From CAVVSD01 sp963757125 (GTDB lineage Bacteria > Actinomycetota > Thermoleophilia > Solirubrobacterales > Solirubrobacteraceae): a stretch of DNA of 64,000 bases. This document shows, in pieces, positions 18,349-27,477 of the stretch. The first letter of the stretch is position 1. Every line of letters starts with the position of its first letter. The translations under genes and the position numbers were made by a program. Location: positions 62,001-126,000 of the forward strand of contig CAVWQP010000006.1 in assembly GCA_963757125.1 (NCBI GenBank), written 5' to 3'. Below the pieces are notes generated by a model. The model saw nothing but the letters and a program-made list of their open reading frames with translations, searched no databases and was not told the origin of the DNA.

Positions 18349-19209
18349 ATGTACGACTCCAAGACGGTCAGGCGGCGCCGAGTGGTCCTGGGACTGCTCG
18401 TCGCCTGCTCCCTGATCCTGCTCACGGCGTCGTTCGGGGGTGACGGGGGCGCGGTCGGCTCCGTGCAGCGCGGCTTCAGCGAGGTCCTCAACCCGGTGCA
18501 GGAGGGCGCGAGCCGCGCCCTGAAGCCGGTGCGCGACCTGTTCGCGTGGGTCGGCGACACCTTCACCGCGAAGGGCAAGCTCGCCGACGTCACCGCCGAG
18601 CGCGACCAGCTCCGCCAGGAGGTCCTGAAGTCCCAGGACGCCCAGAGCGAGAACGAGCTGCTCCGCCGCCAGCTGAACCTCAACCAGAGCCTCGGCATCG
18701 GTGCCTACGGCCCGGTGGGCGCGCGCGTCTTCGCGCAGTCCTCGACCGTCTGGTACGCGACGGTGAAGATCGACAAGGGCTCCTCGGACGGCCTGCGCGA
18801 CGGGATGCCCGTGCTCGACGAGAACGGCCTCGTCGGCACCGTGTCGCAGACGACGCGCTCGGCCTCCGTCGTGACGCTCATCACCGACCACACGTCGGGC
18901 GTGTCGGGGCGGACGATCGTCGGGCGCGTGCCCGGCATCGTGCTGCCCTCCAGCGCCGGCAACCCGGGGTCGCTCACGTTCAGCCTGACCGGCGGCGGGC
19001 GCATCGCGGTCGGCGACCGGGTCGTGACACGCGGGACGATCGAGAGCAAGTACCCGTCGCTGTTCCCGGAGGGGCTGCCGATCGGGACCGTGACGACCGT
19101 CGAGAACCCGGGCTCGGACACGCAGGAGGTCAAGCTGCGGCCGTTCGCCGACCTGCGGCGCCTCGACGAGGTCCAGGTGCTGACGAAGGTCCCGGGGGCG
19201 GAGTCGTGA
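18349..19209 (+). CDS. mreC: Rod-shape-determining protein MreC
   Basis: The 286-aa bitopic membrane protein has a short basic cytoplasmic tail (DSKTVRRRR) and one membrane helix at about residues 11-27. A periplasm-side coiled coil spans about 72-110 (KLADVTAERDQLRQEV ... NELLRRQL), and two beta domains contain DGLRDGMPVLDENGLVGTV. MreC activates PBP2 and links it to MreB. It follows mreB by 3 bases and its stop overlaps mreD (GTGA). Confidence 0.94.
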   Translation: MYDSKTVRRRRVVLGLLVACSLILLTASFGGDGGAVGSVQRGFSEVLNPVQEGASRALKPVRDLFAWVGDTFTAKGKLADVTAERDQLRQEVLKSQDAQSENELLRRQLNLNQSLGIGAYGPVGARVFAQSSTVWYATVKIDKGSSDGLRDGMPVLDENGLVGTVSQTTRSASVVTLITDHTSGVSGRTIVGRVPGIVLPSSAGNPGSLTFSLTGGGRIAVGDRVVTRGTIESKYPSLFPEGLPIGTVTTVENPGSDTQEVKLRPFADLRRLDEVQVLTKVPGAES

Positions 19210-19799
19210 AGGGGCTCGTCGCACGGATCGTCGTCTTCGGCATCGTGATCGGGATCGTCCAGGTCACCTTCGTGTCCCAGTTCCCCGTCGCGGGGGGCAC
19301 CGCCGACCTCGCGCCGCTCGCGGTCATGAGCATCGGCCTGCTCTGTGGCGGGCTCGTCGGCGCGTCCTTCGGCTTCGGCCTCGGGCTGTTCCTCGACGTC
19401 TCGCTCCTCCAGACCCTGGGCGTGACGTCGCTCATCCTCGTCGGCATCGGCTACTTCGCCGGGCGGCTGCGCGACGGCCCCGCAGACACGGAGTCCTCGC
19501 TCCTCCCGCTGCTGGCGGGCGCCGCGGCGACCGTCACCATGTCGGTCTCCTACTCGATCATCCAGTTCCTGCTGGACGTCAGCGCGCCGGTCAGCGGCGT
19601 GCTGCTGCGCCAGCTGCTGGCGACCCTCATCCTCAACACCCTGCTCGCCCTGCCCGTCTACGCCATCGCGCGGCGCTGGCTCTCGCGCTCGCTGCCCCAG
19701 CAGCCGCGGGGGCGGCGCCGCCAGTCCTCCTCCGCGGCCCTCTCGCCGCTGCAGCAGGGCCTGCGCACGCAGGGGTCGAGGCGGACCTCGCTCTCATGA
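19206..19799 (+). CDS. mreD: Rod-shape-determining protein MreD
   Basis: The 197-aa polytopic membrane protein has about five hydrophobic helices in the first 165 residues, with the GLVGASFGFGLGLFLDVS segment typical of MreD, then a basic Ser/Gln/Arg-rich cytoplasmic tail. GTG start in a GTGA overlap with mreC; the stop overlaps the mrdA ATG (ATGA). It works with MreC in the elongasome. Confidence 0.9.
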   Translation: MKGLVARIVVFGIVIGIVQVTFVSQFPVAGGTADLAPLAVMSIGLLCGGLVGASFGFGLGLFLDVSLLQTLGVTSLILVGIGYFAGRLRDGPADTESSLLPLLAGAAATVTMSVSYSIIQFLLDVSAPVSGVLLRQLLATLILNTLLALPVYAIARRWLSRSLPQQPRGRRRQSSSAALSPLQQGLRTQGSRRTSLS

Positions 19800-21833
19800 T
19801 CGATCCCGTCGGAGATCGTCGCCCGCCGATCAGCCCCCAGCTCGCCTGGCGGGTCGCCCTCCTGGGCGGGATCGCGCTCGCGCTCTTCGCGATCGTCTTC
19901 TTCCGGCTCTGGTACCTGCAGGTGCTGTCCGGCGACCAGTACCTCGCCGAGGCGAACGACAACCAGGTCCGCCAGGAGCGCATCCAGGCGCCGCGCGGCG
20001 ACGTCGTCGACCGCAACGGCGAGACGATCGTCACGAACCGCCGGGCGATCGTCGTCGAGATCAGCCCCGCCGGCCTGCCCGACGCGGAGCGCGAGGCAGC
20101 CGCGACCTGGGGCCAGCGGATGACCCAGCGCTCCCTGCGCCCGACGGGCTTCAAGGGCGAGCCGACGAAGATCCCCGACATCCCGACCCAGGAGCTGCGC
20201 GATCGCCTGCGGCGCCTCGCGGGCGTGCTCGAGGACACCACGGCGACCGAGATCCAGCGGCGCATCATCCAGTCGCTCGCCCAGGTGCCGTACGCGCCGA
20301 TCCGGGTGGAGACCGACGTCCCGCGCTCGGTCATGAACTACGTGCAGGAGCGCCAGACGCTCTTCCCGAGCGTGACCGTCGAGCAGGTCTACCTGCGCCA
20401 GTACCCGCGCACGACGCTCGCCGCCCAGATGCTGGGCACCGTCGGGGAGATCCAGCTCAAGCAGCTCAAGTGGAAGCACTTCCGCGGGGTCAAGCAGGGC
20501 ACCGTCGTGGGGCAGGGCGGCCTCGAGTACCAGTACGACCGCTACCTGCGCGGCACCGACGGCTCGCGCGAGATCCAGGTCGACGCCCTCGGCAACCCGA
20601 AGGGCGAGCTGCGCGAGGTGGCGCCGAAGGCCGGGCAGCGCCTCAAGCTGTCGCTCGACCTCGCGCTGCAGCGCGAGGGGCAGGAGGCGCTCACCGGCCA
20701 GGGCAACCCGGGTGGGCAGCCGGCTGCGTTCGTGGCGATGAACCCCGACAACGGCGAGATCCTCGGGATGGGCTCCTATCCGTCCTTCGACCCCAACCTG
20801 CTGACGAAGCCGATCACGCAGGAGCGCTACGACGCGCTCTTCGGCGAGCAGGCGGGCTCCCCGCTGTTCAACCGCGCGACGAACGGCCTGTACTCCACAG
20901 GGTCGACGTTCAAGGTCGTCACGGCGCTCGCGGGCATGCAGAGCGGCACGATCGCGCCGGCCACGCGCGTCGAGGACAACGGCTGCGTCGAGATCGGCGA
21001 CCGCAAGTTCTGCAACGCCAAGAGCGAGCCCAACGGCTCGGTCGACATGCAGCAGGCGATCAAGGTCTCCTCCGACGTCTACTTCTACCTCCTGGGCCAG
21101 AACCTGGACGCGAAGAAGGGCCAGCTGCTCCAGAAGTACGCCCGCGAGCTCGGCTTCGGCCACGACACGGGCATCGACCTCCCGTCGGAGGCCGACGGCG
21201 TCGTCCCCGACCGCGCGTGGCGCAAGCTCGTCGGCGAGGAGGAGCTGAAGTGCCGCAAGAAGCGCAAGGTCGCCTCCTGCGGGATCTCCGACATGCGCGG
21301 CTGGAACACGGGCGACAACGTCAACCTGGCCATCGGCCAGGGCGACCTGCAGGCCACGCCGCTGCAGCTCGCCGTCGCCTACTCGACGCTGGCGACCGAC
21401 GGGCGCGTCGCCCACGCCGCACGTCGGCCTGGAGGTCGAGAACCAGTCCGGCGAGCTCATCCAGCGCATCGAGCGCGCGCCGGCCCGCCGCATCAAGATC
21501 GACGAGAACGCTCGCTCGGTGATCATGAACGGGCTCAAGGCGGCAGCGATGGAGGACGGCGGCACGTCGCACGACGTGTTCTCCGACTGGCCCAAGGACC
21601 TGCCCGTCTACGGCAAGACCGGCACCGCCCAGCGCACCGGCAAGCCGGACACGTCGTGGTACGCGGCGTACGTCCCCGGCGGCCGCGGGCGCAGCCCGAT
21701 CGTCGTCGCGACCACCGTCGAGGAGTGCGGCTGCTTCGGCGCCGAGGCCGCCGCCCCGATCACGCGGCTCATCCTCTCGCAGCACTTCGGGGTCGAGAAG
21801 AAGTTCGTCCGCGGGGAGTCGAGCACGCGGTGA
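19796..21833 (+). CDS. mrdA: Penicillin-binding protein 2 (elongasome transpeptidase), broken by one extra base
   Basis: One N-terminal membrane helix (residues 17-40) precedes a dimerisation domain with PRGDVVDRNG, then the transpeptidase domain. Catalytic Ser370 and Lys373 lie in STFK, SSD (425-427) is the second motif of PBP2-type enzymes, and KTG is at about 607-609. The frame changes at G21419: after AHA one extra G, then HVGLEVENQSGELIQRI continues in the next frame to the stop at 21833. Total about 678 aa. It cross-links glycan strands made by RodA. Being essential in rods with this system, it is probably intact in the cell. Confidence 0.94.
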
Positions 21834-23014
21834 ACACCGTCCAGGCCCCCACCGCGGTCCCGGCCCCGCTGCGCGGCGTCCTGCGCCTGCCGCTGGACCC
21901 GCTGCTCATCGTGGCGACGCTGGGCCTGGCTGCGATCTCGCTCGCCGCGATCGGCATCTCCACGCAGGACGACATCCCCGGCTCGCCGACGTACTACCTC
22001 ACCCGGCAGGCGATCTTCTTCGCCGTCGGGGCGGTGGTCCTCGTCGTCATCAGCCGCCTGGACTACTCCCGGCTGCGCGAGCTGAAGTACGTCGTCTACG
22101 GGTTCATGCTCGTCCTGATCCTCGCCGTCCTGGGCTTCGGCTCGGTCGCGCGCGGCTCGCGGCGCGCGATCGACCTCCCCTTCTTCCAGATCCAGCCGTC
22201 CGAGCTCGGCAAGGTGCTGCTCGTCGTCGCGCTGGCGGGCTTCGTCGTCGACCGCTCGCGCAGGCTGCGCGAGCGCGACACGACGGCGATCATCGTCCTG
22301 CTGGCGCTCGTGCCGGCCGCGATGGTGATGATCCAGCCGGACCTCGGGTCCGCGCTCGTCTACATCGTGATCGTCCTTGCTGTCCTCTTCGCGGCCGGAA
22401 CATCCTGGAAGCACTTCGCCGGGCTCGCTGCCCTCACGGCGGGCGCCGTCGCGCTCGCGCTCGTGCTGGCGCCGGTCACCGGCGTCACCGTGCTGCACGA
22501 CTACCAGGTCGAGCGCCTCACCTCGTTCCTGCACCCCTCGGGTGATCCCGGCGACGCCGGGTACCAGCAGAACCAGGCCGGCATCGCGATCGGCGCCGGC
22601 CAGAAGACCGGCCGCGGCGTGGGCGCCACGCAGACCCGTCTCAACTTCCTGCCCGAGCACCACACCGACTTCGTGTTCGCCGTCATCGGCGAGCGCTGGG
22701 GCTTCGTCGGTGCGGCGCTCGTGCTCTCCCTCTACGCCCTCCTCATATGGAGGGGTCTGAGGATCCTCACGATGTCCAAGAACCTCTATGGAGCCTTGCT
22801 TGCGGCAGGAATCGTCGCAATGCTCATGTTTCAGGTGTTCGTGAACGTCGGGATGAACATCGGGATCATGCCCATCACGGGTATCCCTCTCCCACTGATG
22901 TCCTACGGAGGCTCCTCGGTCCTGACCACTCTCATCGCCGTCGGCCTGCTGCAGTCGATCTACGCGCAGGGCCGCGCGGCGGCGTCCCACAAGGGACGCA
23001 TCACCGCTACCTGA
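21830..23014 (+). CDS. rodA: Peptidoglycan glycosyltransferase RodA
   Basis: The 394-aa SEDS-family polymerase starts at GTG overlapping the mrdA stop. It has about ten membrane helices, with the family marks RGSRRAIDLPFFQIQPSELGK, QPDLGSALVYI (catalytic-loop Asp), HHTDFVFAVIGERWGF and PLPLMSYGGSS near the C-terminus. It polymerises lipid II together with PBP2. Gene order mreB-mreC-mreD-mrdA-rodA is complete here, with every junction overlapping or nearly so. Confidence 0.95.
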   Translation: MNTVQAPTAVPAPLRGVLRLPLDPLLIVATLGLAAISLAAIGISTQDDIPGSPTYYLTRQAIFFAVGAVVLVVISRLDYSRLRELKYVVYGFMLVLILAVLGFGSVARGSRRAIDLPFFQIQPSELGKVLLVVALAGFVVDRSRRLRERDTTAIIVLLALVPAAMVMIQPDLGSALVYIVIVLAVLFAAGTSWKHFAGLAALTAGAVALALVLAPVTGVTVLHDYQVERLTSFLHPSGDPGDAGYQQNQAGIAIGAGQKTGRGVGATQTRLNFLPEHHTDFVFAVIGERWGFVGAALVLSLYALLIWRGLRILTMSKNLYGALLAAGIVAMLMFQVFVNVGMNIGIMPITGIPLPLMSYGGSSVLTTLIAVGLLQSIYAQGRAAASHKGRITAT

Positions 23015-23030
23015 AGGACCCAACCACCAA

Positions 23031-24939
23031 ATGCGTAAGCAAGTGCTTGTGAGCGTCGATCGCGGGGAGACCCGCGTGGCGCTGCTGGAAGCGACAGGAC
23101 AGCCGGACCCGAAGAAGGCGCCCGGCCGCCCGCGGCCGGAAGAAGGACCCGGCCCCCGGCTTCCGCGTCGCCGAGCTGTACCTCGAGCGACGGGGCAACC
23201 GCTCCATCGTCGGGAACATCTACAAGGGCAAGGTCGACAACGTCCTGCCCGGGCTGGAGGCCGCGTTCGTCGACATCGGCCTCGACAAGAACGGCTTCCT
23301 CCACGTCGACGAGATCGTGCTGCCGGGCGTCGAGACGCCGCGGCGCGGCCGGGGCAAGGAGGGCGGCAAGAAGATCACCGACCTGCTCAAGCCCGGCCAG
23401 GAGATCGTCGTGCAGGTCGTCAAGGACCCGCTGAAGACGAAGGGCGCCCGCCTGTCGATGGAGCTCACCATCGCCGGGCGCTACATGGTCTACGCGCCCA
23501 CGGGCGAGGGCGTCGGGGTGTCCAAGCGCCTCGACGACAAGGAGCGCGCCCGCCTGCGGCGCGAGGCGAAGGAGCTCGACCTCGCCGGCGGCGGCGCGAT
23601 CATCCGCACCGCGGCGCAGGGCGCCACGCGCGAGGACTTCGAGCGCGAGCTGCAGTACCTCTTCAAGCTCAACGAGGTGCTCCACAAGCGGGTGGAGGAC
23701 ACGGTCGCCCCGGAGATGGTGTTCCAGGAGGCAGACCTCTCCGTCCGCGTCGTGCGCGACATCTTCTCCGCCGACTTCGAGCGCGCGCTCGTCGACGACG
23801 AGAAGCAGCACCACCGCCTGGTCTCCTTCTTCACCCGCACCGCGCCGGAGCTCGTCGACCGCGTCGAGCTCTACGAGGACGCCAAGACCCCGCTCTTCGA
23901 GGCCTACGGCGTCGAGAAGGTCATCGACGGCCTCATGGGCCGGCGCGTCGACCTGCCCAGCGGCGGCTACCTCATGATCGACTACGCCGAGGCGCTGACG
24001 GTCATCGACGTCAACTCCGGCTCGTTCGTCGGCCGCGGCAAGCAGGCGCGCCTGGAGGACACGATCCTCAAGACGAACCTCGAGGCGGCCGAGGCGGTCG
24101 TCAACGAGCTGCGCCTGCGCGACATCGGCGGCATCATCGTCATCGACTTCATCGACATGGCCCGCGCGCGCAACCGCGACGCGGTCATGAAGGTGCTGCG
24201 GACCTCGCTGGAGGAGGACCGCACGAAGACGTTCACCGCCGAGATCTCCAAGCTCGGCCTCGTCGAGATGACGCGCCAGAACGTCACCGAGGGCGTGCGC
24301 GAGATCATCTCCCGGCCCTGCCCGACCTGCGACGGCGACGGCGTCATCCGCTCCGAGGAGACGATCGCCATCGACTTCGAGCGCCGGATGCGCGACCTCG
24401 GCAACGAGGCGCCCAAGGACGTCGAGGCGTTCCTCGTGCAGATGAACCCGCGCGTGAGCGCGCAGTTCACCGGCAACGGCGCGCGCGTGCTGCACGCGCT
24501 GGAGGAGGGGACCGGCCGCACCTTCCACTTCGAGGGCTCCGAGGGCCTGCCGCTCGACCACTTCGCGGTCACGATGGAGGGCGCCCGCGGCGAGGTCGAG
24601 GAGCGCGCGGTGCCGTTCCGCGAGGGCGACGAGGTGCTCGTGCACATCGTCGAGCCGCACATGTACGACGTCGACGACGCGGTCGCGAAGATCGACGGCT
24701 ACATCGTCTCCGTCGCGGGCGCGGGGCCGCTCGTGGGGGAGAAGCGCCTCGTGCGCATCGAGCAGGCCGGGCGCACGTCCGCGACCGCGGTCCTCGTCGA
24801 CCCGACGGGCTCAGCAGGGCAGCCCGGGGTGGCCAAGGACAGCGATGACGGCCAGCCCGCGGCCCGGCGGCGCGGGCGCCGAGGCGGGCGGCGGCGCTCA
24901 CGCGCCACGGCCGACGCCGGGGCGCCGCCGGAGTCCTAG
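23031..24939 (+). CDS. rng: Ribonuclease G/E, broken by one extra base
   Basis: The N-terminus (MRKQVLVSVDRGETRVALLE) and the remainder are in different frames. The break is near C23130 in a CCCGCGG stretch, after which GRKKDPAPGFRVAELYLERR continues. The S1 domain (NIYKGKVDNVLPGLEAAFVD), RNase-H-like segment, catalytic DNase-I-like region with VIDVNSGSF and IDFIDM, and the zinc-link CPTCDGDG are present. The product is about 635 aa with an Arg-rich tail. It processes rRNA and decays mRNA. The position just before rplU-rpmA is conserved in actinobacteria. Confidence 0.93.
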
Positions 24940-24955
24940 GTGGCTCGCGGTGGCG

Positions 24956-25414
24956 TCACTGCGGCCCGGCCAGCTCGGGGAATCGCTGCAGGACGTCACC
25001 GCGCCACGGCCGGATCACCCGCTCGGAGATCAACCAGCTGCCGTCGACCTTGAGCAGGACGTCCTGGTACCAGGCCACGAGATGGACGTTCGTGGCTCCG
25101 GTCCTGTGCAGCGAGGTCACCATCACGAAGGACCGCGCGGCGCAGCGCTCGGTGTCGCCCTCGAGGAGCAGCTGCCCGACCCAGTGCTGGCGCCCGGGGA
25201 AGGTGTGGTTCTCGTGCATGAGCTCGAGGAACCGCCTGGGGCCGGCCCGGTCCGGTCCCTCGTAGGGCCCGTACACGGGATCGACGATCCGCGCGTCGTG
25301 GGTGAACAGGGCGAGGAACGGCTCCATCCGGCCCCGGTCCGCGCTCCACGCGTACGCGGCGAACAGGTCGTCGATCGCGATGCGGTCCTCCACCGTCAGC
25401 GGGCCTGGCGTCAT
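24956..25414 (-). CDS. SnoaL-like (NTF2-fold) protein, copy 1
   Basis: The 152-aa single-domain protein has an alpha+beta cone: TVEDRIAIDDLFAAYAWSAD, FLALFTHDARIVDP, then PGRQHWVGQLLLEGD and a C-terminal strand with VDGSWLISERVIRPW. Such proteins include polyketide cyclases, dehydratases and ring-hydroxylating dioxygenase beta-like folds. Its ATG overlaps the stop of copy 2 (ATGA), so the two are co-translated, perhaps as a heteromer. Substrate unknown. Confidence 0.8.
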   Translation of the reverse strand: MTPGPLTVEDRIAIDDLFAAYAWSADRGRMEPFLALFTHDARIVDPVYGPYEGPDRAGPRRFLELMHENHTFPGRQHWVGQLLLEGDTERCAARSFVMVTSLHRTGATNVHLVAWYQDVLLKVDGSWLISERVIRPWRGDVLQRFPELAGPQ

Positions 25415-25866
25415 GCGACCGGCCCGAAGTCGGGGAAGCCGTCGAGCACCTCGCCCTCCCAGCGCTCGACGGTCCGCTCCTCGTAGCGCCACGCGCCGTC
25501 GATCTTCACGAACGTGTCGCGGCAGTGGCCGACGAAGCCGATGAGCACGGACGCCGTGCCGACCGGGTTCATGTGCGGGACCAGGACGAAGGAGCGGACG
25601 GTGCAACGCTCGCCGTCGCCGTCGAACACCCGGTTGTGCATCCAGTGCTGGCGGCCGGCCGTGCTGCCGGGCCGATCGAGCCAGTCGCGCAGGAACTGCC
25701 GGGCGCCTTCGGGTCCCGGCGGGAACTCGCGGCCCAGCTCGGTGACGCGCGCGTTTGGCGCGAAGAGCTCACCGAACGCCTCGACGTCCGCGGTCCCGGT
25801 GGCCCAGGAGTAGCGGGCCTGGAGCTCGCGGATGAGGAATCGGTCCTCGAGCGTCAGCGGTGGCAT
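25411..25866 (-). CDS. SnoaL-like (NTF2-fold) protein, copy 2
   Basis: This 151-aa paralogue of its two neighbours has the same order of blocks: LTLEDRFLIRELQARYSWAT, FGELFAPNARVTELG, GRQHWMHNRVFDGDG and the ending VERWEGEVLDGFPDFGP. The shared GRQHW block suggests a common ligand site. It reads away from copy 3. On its strand TATGCT (25881-25876) ends 9 bases before the ATG and shares bases with the opposing promoter. Catalytic or binding role not known. Confidence 0.8.
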   Translation of the reverse strand: MPPLTLEDRFLIRELQARYSWATGTADVEAFGELFAPNARVTELGREFPPGPEGARQFLRDWLDRPGSTAGRQHWMHNRVFDGDGERCTVRSFVLVPHMNPVGTASVLIGFVGHCRDTFVKIDGAWRYEERTVERWEGEVLDGFPDFGPVA

Positions 25867-25875
25867 GAGAGTCCA

Positions 25876-25885
25876 AGCATATGAT
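25876..25885. promoter_or_regulatory. Overlapping divergent -10 boxes around CATATG
   Basis: On the plus strand TATGAT (25880-25885) ends 7 bases before ATG 25893. On the minus strand TATGCT (25881-25876) ends 9 bases before ATG 25866. The two hexamers overlap by two bases inside the palindrome CATATG (25878-25883). RNA polymerase could not occupy both at once. Confidence 0.5.
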
Positions 25886-25892
25886 CCAGGCG

Positions 25893-26330
25893 ATGGAGGA
25901 AGGGTTCAGCGTCGAGGAGCGCGTGCAGATCGAGGAGCTCTATGCCCGGCACGCCTGGGCATTGGACACCGCCGACGTGGACGGCGTCGCCGAGCTCTAC
26001 ACCGAGGACGCGGTGATCGACGACGTCCAGACCGGCCGCTTCGAGGGCGCCGGCGCTGCGCGCCGGTTCGCCGAGGCGGCGCGCGACGATCCGGACTTCC
26101 GCGGCCGGCAGCACTGGAGCGGGCACAACCGCGTCGTGCGCGACGGGGCACGCTGTCGCGTGACGGCGTTCGGTCTGGCGGCCCAGCTGCACTCGTCCGG
26201 CGCGACGTTCCTGCCGTGGCTGGGGTACACGGAGGACGTTCTCGTCGCCCCGGACGGCGTGTGGCTGTTCGCCGAGCGGCGGTTCCGGCGCTGGGAAGGG
26301 AGCGTCCTGTCGGGCTTCCGGGGTCGATGA
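25893..26330 (+). CDS. SnoaL-like (NTF2-fold) protein, copy 3
   Basis: ATG at 25893 is preferred over ATG 25881 because TATGAT ends 7 bases upstream of it and covers the earlier codon; the product is 145 aa. Blocks match the two divergent paralogues: SVEERVQIEELYARHAWALD, VAELYTEDAVIDDV, FRGRQHWSGHNRVV and FRRWEGSVLSGF. The rplU leader begins directly after it. Its role is unknown; the trio lies between rng and rplU where most actinobacteria have no such genes. Confidence 0.78.
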   Translation: MEEGFSVEERVQIEELYARHAWALDTADVDGVAELYTEDAVIDDVQTGRFEGAGAARRFAEAARDDPDFRGRQHWSGHNRVVRDGARCRVTAFGLAAQLHSSGATFLPWLGYTEDVLVAPDGVWLFAERRFRRWEGSVLSGFRGR

Positions 26331-26332
26331 CG

Positions 26333-26377
26333 TACACTCCGGGACTCGGCGCCGCGGCCGAAGGGGCCAACGGCGCC
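26333..26377 (+). promoter_or_regulatory. rplU promoter and structured leader
   Basis: TACACT (26333-26338) is a candidate -10, leaving a leader of about 86 nt. It contains a nested hairpin: GGCGCCG (26348-26354) pairs with CGGCGCC (26371-26377), and inside it GGCC (26356-26359) pairs with GGCC (26365-26368). Ribosomal-protein leaders often bind the product or time translation; here that is only a possibility. Confidence 0.4.
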
Positions 26378-26431
26378 GTTCGCGCGCCACGGCCGACAGC
26401 GCCGCGGCACAGGATTCCTAGAAAAGACCTC

Positions 26432-26746
26432 ATGGATTACGCAATCGTCAAGACCGGCGGCAAGCAGTACCGCGTGCAGCAGGGGCAGACGCTCCTGGTC
26501 GAGCGCCTGGCCTCGGAGGCCGGGTCGACCGTCGACCTGCAGCCGCTGCTGCTCAGCTCGTCGGACACCGTCTTCGACCGCGATGGCCTGTCGAAGGTCG
26601 CCGTGCGCGCCGAGATCGTCGGGCACGAGCGCGGCAAGAAGATCCGCGTGTTCAAGTTCAAGCCCAAGCGCGGCTACAAGCGCACGGCGGGCCACCGCCA
26701 GGAGCTCACGCGGATCCGGATCACGGAGATCTCCAATGGCTCATAA
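26432..26746 (+). CDS. rplU: 50S ribosomal protein L21
   Basis: The 104-aa protein begins DYAIVKTGGKQYRVQQGQTL and ends with KFKPKRGYKRTAGHRQ, the L21 signature that binds 23S rRNA domain I. ATG 26432 follows the structured leader. The gene overlaps rpmA by 11 bases, which implies coupled translation and equal dosage of L21 and L27. Confidence 0.98.
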   Translation: MDYAIVKTGGKQYRVQQGQTLLVERLASEAGSTVDLQPLLLSSSDTVFDRDGLSKVAVRAEIVGHERGKKIRVFKFKPKRGYKRTAGHRQELTRIRITEISNGS

Positions 26747-26996
26747 GAAGGGTCTCGGTTCCTCGCGCAACGGGCGCGACTCGAACGCCAAGCGCCTCGG
26801 CGTGAAGATGTTCGCGGGCGAGGTCGTCACCGGCGGCGAGATCATCGTCCGCCAGCGCGGGACGGTCTTCCGTCCCGGCGACGGCGTCGGCATCGGCCGC
26901 GACCACACGCTCTTCGCGACGGACGCGGGCACCCTGGTGTTCCAGACGGGGCGGCGCGGACGCGTCGTCTCGGTGGCGCCGGTCTCCACGGAGTAG
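26736..26996 (+). CDS. rpmA: 50S ribosomal protein L27
   Basis: The 86-aa protein starts directly with AHKKGLGSSRNGRDSNAKRLG, the flexible tail that reaches the peptidyl transferase centre, followed by GGEIIVRQRGTVFRPGD. No N-terminal processing extension of the Firmicutes type is present. In most actinobacteria obg comes next; here obg lies 7.3 kb downstream. Confidence 0.98.
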   Translation: MAHKKGLGSSRNGRDSNAKRLGVKMFAGEVVTGGEIIVRQRGTVFRPGDGVGIGRDHTLFATDAGTLVFQTGRRGRVVSVAPVSTE

Positions 26997-27003
26997 GTCC
27001 GGC

Positions 27004-27477
27004 ATGGCGGCGTCGGGCGGCTGGGCGTTGCACGCCGGCCGGGCCATCGCCGCCGGTCGCGTCGCTGCGGGGTTCGCGCTGCTGCTGGCCCCTGGGCGCA
27101 CCTCGCGCGCCTGGGTCGGCGATCACGGCCCCGCCGGCGAGGTGCTCACGCGGTGCGTCGGCGTCCGCGACCTCGTCCTGGGCGGGATCGCGCTGCACAC
27201 CGTCGACCACCCGCAGATCGGCCCGCGCTGGGTCGCGACCTGCGCGCTGGCCGACGCGGTCGATGCGGGCGCGTCCTACGCGGCCCGCCGCGCCCTGCCG
27301 CCCGTCGGGGCGGTGTGGGTCCCGGCGATCGCGTCGGCATCCGCCGTGGTCGGGCTCGCGGCGTCGGTCGCGCTGCGCAAGCGCGCCGCGAAGGACGCGC
27401 TGCGGTCACAGGTGCCGATCGTGATCGTGCCCAAGGAGCACGACCCGGTCCACCCGATCCCGCCGTCCCAGGTCTAG
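27004..27477 (+). CDS. Hypothetical membrane protein
   Basis: The 157-aa protein has three or four weakly hydrophobic helices (GRVAAGFALLLAP, VRDLVLGGIALHTV, VATCALADAVDAG, VPAIASASAVVGLAASVAL) and a short cytoplasmic Pro-rich tail with HDPVHPIPP. The pattern resembles small DUF4267-type membrane proteins. It follows rpmA by 7 bases, so it may be carried on the ribosomal-protein transcript, and it overlaps the convergent P450 stop by 4 bases. Function unknown. Confidence 0.65.
   Translation: MAASGGWALHAGRAIAAGRVAAGFALLLAPGRTSRAWVGDHGPAGEVLTRCVGVRDLVLGGIALHTVDHPQIGPRWVATCALADAVDAGASYAARRALPPVGAVWVPAIASASAVVGLAASVALRKRAAKDALRSQVPIVIVPKEHDPVHPIPPSQV

Noticed and set aside
24901..26397. CGCGCCACGGCCGAC repeated at about 24901 and 26383, with a shorter match near 25000
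   Set aside because: The copies sit in the rng coding end, the rplU leader and a coding region with no shared context; a 13-15 base match in such GC-rich DNA may be chance.
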